This document shows positions 1 through 6,852 of a stretch of 12,004 nt of DNA, piece after piece. The DNA is taken from the NCBI GenBank assembly GCA_003979345.1, contig RYVZ01000040.1, forward strand, positions 1 through 12,004, given 5' to 3'. Below the pieces are notes generated by a model. It searched no databases. It was not told the origin of the DNA and saw only the letters and a list, made by a program, of their open reading frames with translations. The stretch comes from Lachnospiraceae bacterium. GTDB lineage: Bacteria > Bacillota > Clostridia > Lachnospirales > Lachnospiraceae. The position numbers and the translations under genes are program-made. Each line of letters starts with the position of its first letter. Within the stretch, counting starts at the first letter, position 1.

Positions 1-228
1 GCGCATAACGGCGGGGAAGATACACTGTATACACGCCGCCGGGAGACGTTTTCGCCGTTCGGAATTTCTTATGAGAAAAAGGAACAGAAAACATTATCTC
101 CTACGGATGCTGAGTTGAAGAACGGAAAGAACTGGTCATTGGTACATTCCGGAGAAACCAAAGAAGAAGAACGCAGTTATATCAACCATAAAGCAATCCC
201 GATCGCGCGTATCATTTCGAGGGGATGA
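1..228 (+). CDS. Major capsid protein, C-terminal end (partial)
   Basis: The frame is open from base 1 to a TGA at 226-228 and gives the last 75 residues of a protein that begins outside the window. The segment contains TLYTRRRETFSPFGISYEK and ends with KAIPIARIISRG. I recognise both as typical of the C-terminus of major capsid proteins in PBSX/XkdG-like and related clostridial phages; this is recall of the family, not a search. Its position just before a gp6-like connector gene fits, since capsid then connector then closure is the normal order. The protein would form the capsid shell. Only the end is visible, so fold and total length cannot be judged. The gene ends 19 bases before the next start. 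Confidence 0.72.
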   Translation, partial: AHNGGEDTLYTRRRETFSPFGISYEKKEQKTLSPTDAELKNGKNWSLVHSGETKEEERSYINHKAIPIARIISRG

Positions 229-232
229 CCGG

Positions 233-239
233 AAAGGAG
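233..239 (+). promoter_or_regulatory. Ribosome binding site deciding the GTG start at 248
   Basis: AAAGGAG lies here. An in-frame TTG at 242 would be only 2 bases from it, too close for initiation. The GTG at 248 is 8 bases away. The resulting N-terminus (MFDAKAVEKRL) also looks like that of family members, so GTG 248 is preferred. Confidence 0.6.
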
Positions 240-247
240 CGTTGCCT

Positions 248-643
248 GTGTTTGATGCAAAGGCGGTTGAGAAGAGACTCAAAATGTTCGGATACGAGAT
301 CAGGGCGGAAGATAAAGCCGCCCTGACCTTCTGTGTCGAGAAAGTGCGCAGCACGGTCAAAAATGAGGTGAATTGTCAGGAAGTGCCGGAAGGACTGGAA
401 AAGACAGCGGTTGACATGGCAGCAGGCGAATTTCTTTTTTCAAAGAAGACATTTGCACCGGCTGACATGGAAGGGCTTGATTTGGATTATGCGGTAAAGC
501 AGATTCAGATTGGCGACACCAACACGGTGTTTGCAGTCGGCGAAGGCAGTCTGACGCCGGAACAGAGGCTGACATCTTTTATCAATTATCTGTTATCATG
601 CGGGAAAGATCAGTTTTCCGCGTTTCGGAGAATCCGATGGTAA
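248..643 (+). CDS. Phage head-tail connector protein (gp6-like/YqbG-like)
   Basis: This 131-residue protein probably forms the adaptor ring under the portal, joining the packaged head to the tail. The N-terminal half is alpha-helical with a VPEGLEKTAVDMAAGEFLF segment. The second half has AVKQIQIGDTNTVFA and SLTPEQRLTSFINYLL, followed by a basic, aromatic end (FSAFRRIRW). This layout, including the GDT motif and the RRxRW end, is what I associate with the small gp6/gp15-type connectors after the capsid gene in clostridial PBSX-like prophages. The start is GTG at 248, chosen by ribosome binding site spacing. The stop codon overlaps the start of the next gene by 7 bases, implying translational coupling. 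The family is fairly secure; the exact structural role is inferred from position and size. Confidence 0.7.
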   Translation: MFDAKAVEKRLKMFGYEIRAEDKAALTFCVEKVRSTVKNEVNCQEVPEGLEKTAVDMAAGEFLFSKKTFAPADMEGLDLDYAVKQIQIGDTNTVFAVGEGSLTPEQRLTSFINYLLSCGKDQFSAFRRIRW

Positions 644-1020
644 GCGCGGTCAGGGCGGCACAGGAAGCCGCAAGGAAGGCGGTGGAAGCGGGATATTCGG
701 GTTCTGTGACGGTCACGGAAATGAAAAAGGTAAAAGATAAAGAGTCAAAGCTGACGAAGAAAGAGCCGGTGGTAGTTTTAGAGAACCAACCGTGTAAGCT
801 GTCATACGAGACGCTCAAATCAGCGAATCAGACAGACTCGGCTGCCGCAGTCACGCAGGTCACGAAACTGTTCGTATCTACTGACATAACGATCAGGGCG
901 GGATCAAAGGTCACAGTGACGCAGGACGGCGTGACGACGGATTATACAGCAAGCGGCATTCCGGCGGTGTATCCGACCCATCAGGAGATCATTTTGGAAT
1001 TATTTGAAAGGTGGGCGTGA
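637..1020 (+). CDS. Head closure / head-tail joining protein (XkdH-like position)
   Basis: This 127-residue protein likely acts as the stopper that seals the connector after DNA packaging. It starts with an alanine-rich helix (MVSAVRAAQEAARKAVEAGY). The rest is mostly beta: SGSVTVTE, EPVVVLENQPCKLSYE, TKLFVSTDITIRAGSKVTVTQDG and a closing YTASGIPAVYPTHQEIILE. A small beta-barrel with a threaded loop is usual for closure proteins. ATG 637 is preferred to an in-frame ATG at 598, because CGGAG at 626-630 is 6 bases upstream and the shorter form overlaps the previous gene by 7 bases rather than 46. The position matches xkdH (DUF3599) in PBSX, but I cannot confirm that family by eye. Confidence 0.6.
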   Translation: MVSAVRAAQEAARKAVEAGYSGSVTVTEMKKVKDKESKLTKKEPVVVLENQPCKLSYETLKSANQTDSAAAVTQVTKLFVSTDITIRAGSKVTVTQDGVTTDYTASGIPAVYPTHQEIILELFERWA

Positions 1021-1022
1021 GC

Positions 1023-1595
1023 ATGGGAAAAATGGGAAAATTCGACTGCAAGGGCATGAGGGAGTTTCAGAAGCAGTTGGAAAACCTGCAAAAGACAGAG
1101 AAAGCCTTTGTGGAGGCGTGTGCGAAGAATCTTGCCGGTCGATTGCTGCGGCTGGTCATTGAAAAAACACCGAGAGGTGATTATTCGCGTGAGGTTGAAG
1201 TGACGGCTAAACGCAATTCAAAGAAGCATAAAAAGGGTGAAGTCTATAAGAAAAGGGTGACACCAAGCGGGAAAAACGGCGGTACTCTCATACGTGGGTG
1301 GGTTTCTGCGACGCAGGAAGAGGCGAAAAGCGGGAAAGGAAAGCCGAGCAGAGAGGAGATACTGGAATATGCGAACGGGTTGCAGGTAAGCCGTGCAGGT
1401 GATACATACAGAATCGACCTCATCAATCCGGTCGAATACGCGAGCTATGTGGAACACGGACACCGGACGGCAAACCATAAGGGATGGGTCAGGGGCAGGT
1501 TTATGATGACCATATCGGAACAGGAGCTGGAACGGATCGCACCAAAGGTACTTGAAAACAGGATCAAAAAATACTTGGAGGCAACCATGAGATGA
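1023..1595 (+). CDS. HK97 gp10-like tail completion protein (XkdI-like)
   Basis: This 190-residue protein belongs to the HK97 gp10/tail completion group that sits at the head-proximal end of the tail. Diagnostic features are an N-terminal helix (MREFQKQLENLQKTEKAF, about residues 12-29), VIEKTPRGDYS (45-55), GGTLIRGW (86-93) and the family signature VEYASYVEHGHRT (137-149), then a basic GWVRGRFMMT segment and a C-terminal helix. A very basic stretch occupies about residues 63-78 (KRNSKKHKKGEVYKKR). The ATG at 1023 lies 8 bases after AGGTGG at 1009-1014. GTG at 1017, overlapping the previous stop as GTGA, is an alternative that would add two residues. The family call is good; the exact start is uncertain. 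Confidence 0.78.
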   Translation: MGKMGKFDCKGMREFQKQLENLQKTEKAFVEACAKNLAGRLLRLVIEKTPRGDYSREVEVTAKRNSKKHKKGEVYKKRVTPSGKNGGTLIRGWVSATQEEAKSGKGKPSREEILEYANGLQVSRAGDTYRIDLINPVEYASYVEHGHRTANHKGWVRGRFMMTISEQELERIAPKVLENRIKKYLEATMR

Positions 1596-2029
1596 TCAAT
1601 ACAATCATTGAAGCGGTCAGCGTAGCGCTGAACAAAGAATTTGGGGACAGGTATGAAATCCATATGGAGGAAATCGAACAGGGCTTGGAAGAACCCTGCT
1701 TTTTTATATCCTGCCTGAATCCGGCCAATAAGCGTTTTATGGGAAGAAGGTATTTTTGTACCAATCAGATCTGCATCCAGTATTTCCCGGAAAGCAGCGA
1801 GAAGCGGCGTGAGTGTAACGGTGTCGCAGCGAGAATGTACCGGTGTCTGGAATGGATCATGGTAAAGGGTGAGGATAAGCCGGTCATGGGAACAAAGATG
1901 AACTATGACTATGAGGCTGATAACGGGATCATGAACTTTTATGTGAATTATGACATGTTCCTGATCCGGCAGCAGGGGAATGACGGCGCAATGGAGAAGG
2001 TGACCGGAAATGTTACCGCGAAAGGGTAG
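1592..2029 (+). CDS. Phage tail terminator family protein (XkdJ/DUF6838-like)
   Basis: This 145-residue protein probably caps the tail tube and sheath on the head side once the length set by the tape measure is reached. It begins with a helix (INTIIEAVSVALNKEFG) and YEIHMEEIEQGLEEPCFFI, followed by beta segments around QICIQYFP and MNFYVNYDMFLI. This resembles the minor-capsid/terminator fold seen in DUF6838 proteins of clostridial phages. The start overlaps the previous stop as ATGA, and GGAGG at 1577-1581 is 10 bases upstream. Location between gp10-like and sheath genes supports the role. The family name is recalled from similar gene orders and is not proven here. Confidence 0.62.
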   Translation: MINTIIEAVSVALNKEFGDRYEIHMEEIEQGLEEPCFFISCLNPANKRFMGRRYFCTNQICIQYFPESSEKRRECNGVAARMYRCLEWIMVKGEDKPVMGTKMNYDYEADNGIMNFYVNYDMFLIRQQGNDGAMEKVTGNVTAKG

Positions 2030-2032
2030 GTG

Positions 2033-2242
2033 ATGGATATGGCGGTAAAAGAAAAAGGCAGTTCTGCGGAAGGCAGGGCGCTTAAAAAGGAACGGAAGTT
2101 TTCAAAGCAGCAGCTTCTTGCGGCAAGGCGGTTTCAGGGAAGGAAGGATATCGTGAATGCGCTTCTTGACCCTGATAAACAGTATACGGCGGAAGCCGTG
2201 GAGAAGATGATCGAGACGTACATGAAAGGACAGGTGAACTGA
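2033..2242 (+). CDS. Small basic phage protein of unknown function
   Basis: This roughly 69-residue protein is rich in lysine and arginine in its first half (ALKKERKFSKQQLLAARRF). It ends in a probable helix pair around LDPDKQYTAEAVEKMIETYMKGQVN. Small proteins with a comparable YTxEEVxxxIxxxxKGxV ending occur just before the sheath gene in related clostridial phages, and PBSX has a small gene (xkzA) in a similar place. I know of no assigned function. No membrane segment or signal peptide is present. Starts at 2030 (GTG), 2033 (ATG) and 2039 (ATG, giving MAVKEKG) are all possible. ATG 2033 is chosen because AAAGGG at 2021-2026 is well spaced. The coding call is supported by tight packing (the stop is one base before the sheath start) and by its ordered composition. 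Confidence 0.6.
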   Translation: MDMAVKEKGSSAEGRALKKERKFSKQQLLAARRFQGRKDIVNALLDPDKQYTAEAVEKMIETYMKGQVN

Positions 2243-2243
2243 G

Positions 2244-3554
2244 ATGGCATTAGGCGGTGGAAGTTTTACGACGCAGAATAAAGAGCTGCCGGGCGCATAT
2301 ATCAATTTTGTGTCAGCAGGGTCTGCAAATGCGGCATTATCCGAGAGGGGTATTGCCACAATGCCCCTTGAATTGGACTGGGGCGCGGATGGCGAGGTGT
2401 TTGAGGTAACTGACGGCGATTTCCGGGAGAACAGCCTGAAAGTATTTGGTTACGACTGCACACATGAAAAAATGAAGGGGCTGCGAGATCTGTTTGCAAA
2501 TGCACGGACACTGTATGCGTACAAACTGACTTCGGGTGGTAGAAAGGCGGAAAATGACATTGCGGAGGCGCGATACTGCGGCGTGCGCGGAAACGACTTA
2601 AAGATCATCGTGCAGGAGAATGCGGATGATGACGCCTTGTTTGACGTAAAAACGGTGCTTGATACAGTGGTTGTGGACGAGCAGACCGTTGCGGGAGCGG
2701 ATGGTCTGCGTGCAAATGATTTTGTGGTGTTCAAGCCGTCGGCAGAGCTGACAGTCACGGCGGCAAAACCGCTTACCGGCGGAGAGAATGGCACGGTTGA
2801 CGGTACCGCCTATCAGACGTACCTGAACAAGATCGAGTCCTATACCTATAACGTGATGGGTGTTGTTGTCACGGACGACACAACAAAAGGGCTGTTTGAT
2901 GCTTTTGTCAGGCGCATGCGTGATGAGGCTGGCGTCAAGTTTCAGCTTGTGCTCTATGATTATGCGAAAGCGGATTTCTACGGTACGATCAGTGTAAAGA
3001 ACAAGGTGCTTGACAGCGGATGGAGCGAAGCAGCGCTTGTCTACTGGGTGACTGGTCTTTCTGCGGGCTGTGCGGTAAACAAAAGCAATCAGAACCGCAT
3101 TTACAGCGGGGGATTTACGGTCGAAGCGGATTATACGCAGAATGACCTGAAGAAAGCGATCAGGAGCGGTGAATTTGCACTTCACAAGGTAGGTGCGGAT
3201 ATCCGCGTCTTAGAAGACATTAACACGATGGTTACGACATCTGATGCGCAAGGGGAAATTTTCAAAGATAACCAGACGGTGCGTGTGATCGATCAGATCG
3301 CAAATGATATTGCGGTCATGTTCGACACGAAATACTTGGGCGTTGTCCCGAACGATAAGGCGGGACGTGTTTCGCTGTGGTCCGATATCGTAAAGCATCA
3401 TGAGAAGCTGCAGGAAATCAGGGCAATCGAAGATTTTCACGATACGGATGTAACCATTGAGCAGGGAAGCACCAAAAAGTCCGTCGTAGTCACGGATGCG
3501 GTAACGGTTGTAAATTCCATGAGCCGGTTGTATATGACCGTCACAGTCGCGTAA
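2244..3554 (+). CDS. xkdK: Contractile tail sheath protein (XkdK-like)
   Basis: This 436-residue protein polymerises around the tail tube and contracts on infection to drive the tube through the cell envelope. The N-terminus (GGGSFTTQNKELPGAYINFVSA) is the classic sheath start with its PGAYINF motif, which forms the interlinking N-terminal arm. Residues of about 90-175 look like the beta-sandwich domain. About 176-335 corresponds to the subtilisin-like sheath domain (YNVMGVVVTDD, FQLVLYDY, SEAALVYWVTGLSAGCAVNKS). The last 100 residues form the C-terminal domain (VRVIDQIANDIAVMFDTKYLG, ending VNSMSRLYMTVTV). The length is typical of XkdK. AGGTGA at 2232-2237 serves as ribosome binding site. 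Sheath followed by tube, chaperone and tape measure makes the identification firm. Confidence 0.93.
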   Translation: MALGGGSFTTQNKELPGAYINFVSAGSANAALSERGIATMPLELDWGADGEVFEVTDGDFRENSLKVFGYDCTHEKMKGLRDLFANARTLYAYKLTSGGRKAENDIAEARYCGVRGNDLKIIVQENADDDALFDVKTVLDTVVVDEQTVAGADGLRANDFVVFKPSAELTVTAAKPLTGGENGTVDGTAYQTYLNKIESYTYNVMGVVVTDDTTKGLFDAFVRRMRDEAGVKFQLVLYDYAKADFYGTISVKNKVLDSGWSEAALVYWVTGLSAGCAVNKSNQNRIYSGGFTVEADYTQNDLKKAIRSGEFALHKVGADIRVLEDINTMVTTSDAQGEIFKDNQTVRVIDQIANDIAVMFDTKYLGVVPNDKAGRVSLWSDIVKHHEKLQEIRAIEDFHDTDVTIEQGSTKKSVVVTDAVTVVNSMSRLYMTVTVA

Positions 3555-3571
3555 ACGGAAGGAGAACCCAA

Positions 3572-4054
3572 ATGAGCGATAATGTTATGATCAAATCAAA
3601 AGATACGCTTTCAGCGGCGCTGGCGGAGTGCTATGTCACGATCGGCACGCGCCGCTACAATTTCATGCAGGCGATCAAGGTCGAGGCGAAGTTTGAAAAG
3701 ACCAAGACGCAGATCCCAATCCTTGGAAAAACGGGGAAAGGAAACAAAGCGACCGGATGGAAAGGGACCGGTTCGGCTACATTCCACTATAACACGTCTG
3801 TTTTCCGGCAGATGATGCTGCACTACAAAGAAACGGGAGAGGATGTTTATTTCGAAATGCAGATTTCCAATGAAGATCCTTCTTCGGCAGCAGGGCGGCA
3901 GACGATCGTCCTGATAGACTGCAATATCGACGGCGGTATTCTGGCAAAACTGGACGCGGATGGCGAATATCTGGATGAGGATATGGATTTCACGTTTGAA
4001 GATTTCAAGATGCCGGAAATGTTTAAGGATTTGGACGGCTTTTTAACAAACTAA
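3572..4054 (+). CDS. xkdM: Contractile tail tube protein (XkdM-like, DUF2001)
   Basis: This 160-residue protein forms the stacked hexameric inner tube through which DNA passes. The sequence has the features of the XkdM family: an early LSAALAECYVTIGTRRYNFMQA strand pair, KTQIPILGKTGKGNKATGWKGTGSATFHYN in the middle (about residues 45-75), then FRQMMLHYKETGEDVYFEMQ, and a closing acidic strand set (DEDMDFTFEDFKMPEMF). Length matches the family. An AAGGAGA site at 3559-3565 lies 6 bases before the ATG, and a 17-base gap separates it from the sheath gene. The gene therefore initiates on its own site instead of by stop-start overlap, as expected for a high-copy product. Confidence 0.92.
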   Translation: MSDNVMIKSKDTLSAALAECYVTIGTRRYNFMQAIKVEAKFEKTKTQIPILGKTGKGNKATGWKGTGSATFHYNTSVFRQMMLHYKETGEDVYFEMQISNEDPSSAAGRQTIVLIDCNIDGGILAKLDADGEYLDEDMDFTFEDFKMPEMFKDLDGFLTN

Positions 4055-4079
4055 AAAAAGAGAAGGGAGGAAAATAAAA

Positions 4080-4511
4080 ATGTCACAATTTGCAAAATTC
4101 ATGAAAGCAAACAAGATCGTAAAAGAGAACACAAAGCATCCGGTCACAAGATCGTTATGTGATGAGAACGGGAGGCCGCTTGACTGGGAGTTCAAGCATA
4201 TCACGTCGAAGGAGAATGAGGAGATCCGGGAGGACTGTACGTTTGAAGTGCCGGTCACGGGAAAACCGAACATGTACCGCCAGAAGTTAAAATCGTCTCT
4301 TTATGTGCAGAAAATGATCGCGGCATCTGTGGTATGCCCGGATCTGTTTGATGCGGAACTGCAGGATTCCTACGGTGTGACAAAGCCGGAGGATCTGCTG
4401 ATGGCAATGGTCGATGATCCGGGAGAGTACAACGATTTGGCATCGTTCGTTCAGAAGTTTCAGGGATTCGATGTTTCTTTTGAAGAAAAGGTGGACGAGG
4501 CAAAAAACTGA
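4080..4511 (+). CDS. xkdN: Tail assembly chaperone, short form (XkdN-like)
   Basis: The 143-residue zero-frame product is the gpG-type chaperone that coats the tape measure before tube assembly; it is not part of the finished particle. Family features are the N-terminal QFAKFMKANKIVKENTKHPVT, DWEFKHITSKENEEIRE, PNMYRQKLKSSLYVQKMIAASVVCPDLF and GVTKPEDLLMAMVDDPGEYNDLASFVQKFQGF, all characteristic of the XkdN/TAC_5 group. GGGAGG at 4065-4070 is 9 bases before the ATG. The frame ends with GCA AAA AAC TGA, so the stop directly follows an A_AAA_AAC slippery heptamer. That is the arrangement of tail chaperone genes that make a second, longer product (see 4080-4696). Confidence 0.9.
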   Translation: MSQFAKFMKANKIVKENTKHPVTRSLCDENGRPLDWEFKHITSKENEEIREDCTFEVPVTGKPNMYRQKLKSSLYVQKMIAASVVCPDLFDAELQDSYGVTKPEDLLMAMVDDPGEYNDLASFVQKFQGFDVSFEEKVDEAKN

Positions 4512-4696
4512 TCGAGGACGGAGATTGGGAAGCAAATTTTGCGTACTATGCGCTAATGAAGCTTCACATACGTCCGTCAGAGTTTCTCAACATGGAGGAG
4601 CGGGAGAAGGCGTTTACCGTTGCGTCAATAAAGAAAAAAATGGAAGCTGACAAGAAGGAAAAGCAGCGGATTGAGAGGCAGTCAAAAAGGAGGTGA
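4080..4696 (+). CDS. Tail assembly chaperone, -1 frameshift long form (gpGT-type)
   Basis: If ribosomes slip back one base at 4502-4508, translation continues from CTG at 4508 to a TGA at 4694-4696. This adds 62 residues to the 143-residue short form for a 205-residue fusion. The extension starts LIEDGDWEANFAYYALMKLH and continues with IRPSEFLNMEEREKAFTVAS before a very basic end (KKKMEADKKEKQRIERQSKRR). The WEANFAYYALMKLHIRPSEFLNM block resembles the T-type domain found after XkdN-like genes in Firmicute phages, as I recall it. The extension has no convincing start and ribosome binding site of its own, fills an otherwise geneless 190 bases, and stays open to exactly the tape-measure leader. 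By analogy with lambda gpGT, the extra domain would recruit the tube subunit to the chaperone-coated tape measure. Frameshift efficiency cannot be read from sequence. Confidence 0.85.
4502..4508 (+). promoter_or_regulatory. Slippery heptamer for programmed -1 frameshift (A_AAA_AAC)
   Basis: The bases AAAAAAC are read in the zero frame as (gc)A AAA AAC with TGA following immediately. After a -1 slip, both tRNAs can re-pair on AAA AAA. This fits the X_XXY_YYZ rule, and A_AAA_AAC is a recognised slippery sequence. A Shine-Dalgarno-like AAGGTGG lies at 4488-4494, 7 bases upstream, and a 6-bp stem can form between 4517-4522 and 4573-4578, starting 8 bases downstream. Both are possible stimulators. 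Confidence 0.85.
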
Positions 4697-4697
4697 T
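4687..4697 (+). promoter_or_regulatory. Near-perfect ribosome binding site of the tape measure gene
   Basis: AAGGAGGTGAT spans these bases and matches the full anti-Shine-Dalgarno complement. GGAGG at 4689-4693 is 8 bases from ATG 4702, which rules out the in-frame GTG at 4693 that lies inside the site. The same bases encode the last residues and stop (TGA 4694-4696) of the frameshifted chaperone. Confidence 0.8.
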
Positions 4698-4701
4698 ATG
4701 C

Positions 4702-6852
4702 ATGGCTACGATCAGGACAGCGATTGAACTGCAGGACAGCTTTTCCGGGATTCTGTATCATGTGATCGATTCGGTGAATCTGGCATGTTCTGCAATGGAA
4801 GATATGAGTCAGAGCATGAATACCTCGGTTGATACGACATCGCTGGAAGCGGCAAGAAGGTCGATCGATCAGGCGACGATCGCGGTGCAGGAAATGAACG
4901 CTGCCATGCAGAACACGGGAGCTGCAATCGACGAGAACACACGAAGGCAGGGGCTGTTTAACAGGGAGATACAGGAAGGCGCGGACAGTACGGGAAATCT
5001 GATGGGGAAGATCAAGGGCGCCGTCGCAGCTTATGCAACCATACAGACGGTCACGGCGGCGCTGGACCTGTCTGATCAGATGACAGCGACGACCGCCCGC
5101 CTGAACTTGATGAATGACGGATTGCAGACCACGCAGGAATTGCAGAATATGATCTTTCTTTCGGCGGAGCGGTCAAGGGGCAGCTATCAGGCAACCGCCG
5201 ATGCCGTTTCCAAATTAGGTATGATGGCGGGTGATGCGTTCAGCAGTTCGGAAGAAATCATTGCCTTCATGGAACAGGTGAATAAGCAGTTCACGATTGC
5301 CGGAACAGAGACGGCAGGTATTGACGCCGCCATGCTCCAGCTGACACAGGCGATGGGATCGGGGATACTCCGGGGTGAAGAGTTCAACAGTATTATGGAG
5401 CAGGCGCCGAACATCATACAGGCGATTGCGGATTATATGGGCGTTCCGAAAGGACAGTTAAAAGACATGGCAGCGGAGGGACAGATCACGGCAGAGATTG
5501 TAAAGGCGTCCATGTTTGCGGCGGCAGAGGAAACGAATGCGAAATTTGAGCAGATGCCGAAAACATTCTCGCAGATATGGACGTCCTTTCAGAATCAGGC
5601 ATTGATGGCATTTCAGCCGGTTCTTCAGCGCCTGAACGGATTTGCGAACAGCGCGGCGTTTCAGATGTTTGTATCCACAGCGATTGCGGCAGTCGTGAGA
5701 TTTGCCGGCATTGTAATGGATATCTTTGACCTGATAGCCGCGATAGGCGGCTTCGTGGCGGATAACTGGTCGATCATAGAACCGATTGTATGGGGAATCA
5801 TAGCGGCACTGGTGGTATATAACGCTGTCATGGGTATCGGATGGCTGACCACAATGAAGGATGTTGTGGCGAAGGCGGCTCATGTTGCGCAGACAGTGAT
5901 ACAGACAGCCCAGACATTTGCGCTGATGGTCGCGCAGAACGGATTAAATGCGGCGCTTGCAGCATGTCCGATTTCATGGATCATTATCGGGATGATTGCC
6001 ATTATCGCAATTTTTTATGCTGTCATAGCGGCAATCAATAAGCTGACGGGTTCGACCTATTCGGCAACCGGTATTATATGCGGAATCCTCAGCGTAGCGG
6101 TTGCGCATATCACGAATCTGTTCATCACGCTATGGAATATGTCGGTGGATGTGGTGTACGGATTGTGGAATGCGTTTGCATCATTTGCCAACTTTTTAGG
6201 AAATGTATTTAATGATCCGGTGGCTGCGGTTGTGGGACTGGTTATTGGGATGGGTGATGCGATACTGGGCGTGGTAGAAGGCGCGTTGGAGGCTTTGTCG
6301 TGGATCACATTTGGCATGGTTGACTATGCAGATGATATTGCAAGAATCCGCGGAAATATGAATACGTGGTTTGAGGAAAATTACGGTGACCGTTATACGG
6401 AGTATGTGCAGACAGTAAACCCTGAGTTCCTTAAGATGGAAACCGTCGATTATGGGGATGCGTGGGATGCGGGTTATTCCTTGGGTGAGGATATAGAAAA
6501 TGCGATTGCAAATATGAATCTGTTCGGCACGGATGGCAGTAACATTCCGGATGCGGCCGATTACGCAGACCTGAGCAGTTATGGTGCAGGACTCACAGGG
6601 GGTGTAGAGGAGCTTGTCGAGAGCACAGGGGACATCCGGGACGCGGTGGCTGTTACGGAGGAAGATCTGAAATACCTGCGCGACATTGCCGAACAGGAAG
6701 CAGTAAACCGGTTCACGACTGCGGAGATCGTGATTGAGCAGACAAACCACAACAATATTTCGGGGAAGATGGATTTGGACGGAGTAGTTACGGGTCTGAC
6801 AGATGCGGTCAACGAGGCGGTTGACATGATAGCGGAGGGAGTGCACGACTAA
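4702..6852 (+). CDS. xkdO: Tail tape measure protein (XkdO-like)
   Basis: This 716-residue protein sets tail length and probably helps DNA cross the membrane. Residues 1-100 are helical and polar, with MEDMSQSMN and heptad-like segments. The conserved tape-measure N-terminal domain spans roughly 105-300: TATTARLNLMNDG, YQATADAVSKLGMMAGDAF, MLQLTQAMGSGILRGEEFNS, MEQAPNIIQAIADYMGV, and KTFSQIWTSFQNQALMAFQP. Hydrophobic segments suited to membrane insertion lie near 359-382, 424-446, 456-478 and 506-530. The C-terminal part is acidic and polar and ends with DGVVTGLTDAVNEAVDMIAEG. No peptidase or lytic transglycosylase motif is visible. It is short for a tape measure; at the usual 1.5 angstrom per residue the tail would be about 100 nm long. 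The stop overlaps the next start (TAATG). Confidence 0.93.
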   Translation: MATIRTAIELQDSFSGILYHVIDSVNLACSAMEDMSQSMNTSVDTTSLEAARRSIDQATIAVQEMNAAMQNTGAAIDENTRRQGLFNREIQEGADSTGNLMGKIKGAVAAYATIQTVTAALDLSDQMTATTARLNLMNDGLQTTQELQNMIFLSAERSRGSYQATADAVSKLGMMAGDAFSSSEEIIAFMEQVNKQFTIAGTETAGIDAAMLQLTQAMGSGILRGEEFNSIMEQAPNIIQAIADYMGVPKGQLKDMAAEGQITAEIVKASMFAAAEETNAKFEQMPKTFSQIWTSFQNQALMAFQPVLQRLNGFANSAAFQMFVSTAIAAVVRFAGIVMDIFDLIAAIGGFVADNWSIIEPIVWGIIAALVVYNAVMGIGWLTTMKDVVAKAAHVAQTVIQTAQTFALMVAQNGLNAALAACPISWIIIGMIAIIAIFYAVIAAINKLTGSTYSATGIICGILSVAVAHITNLFITLWNMSVDVVYGLWNAFASFANFLGNVFNDPVAAVVGLVIGMGDAILGVVEGALEALSWITFGMVDYADDIARIRGNMNTWFEENYGDRYTEYVQTVNPEFLKMETVDYGDAWDAGYSLGEDIENAIANMNLFGTDGSNIPDAADYADLSSYGAGLTGGVEELVESTGDIRDAVAVTEEDLKYLRDIAEQEAVNRFTTAEIVIEQTNHNNISGKMDLDGVVTGLTDAVNEAVDMIAEGVHD

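Noticed and set aside
598..636. Upstream ATG start for the head closure gene
   Set aside because: It would overlap the connector gene by 46 bases and has no good ribosome binding site, whereas ATG 637 has CGGAG 6 bases upstream.
2598..3185. 195-codon minus-strand frame opposite the sheath gene
   Set aside because: Shadow of the sheath reading frame; no family resemblance and composition typical of antisense reading.
4414..4650. Plus-strand 78-codon frame overlapping the chaperone and its extension
   Set aside because: The frame that resembles a tail chaperone extension is the one reached by a -1 slip at 4502-4508; this frame lacks a ribosome binding site and any family resemblance.
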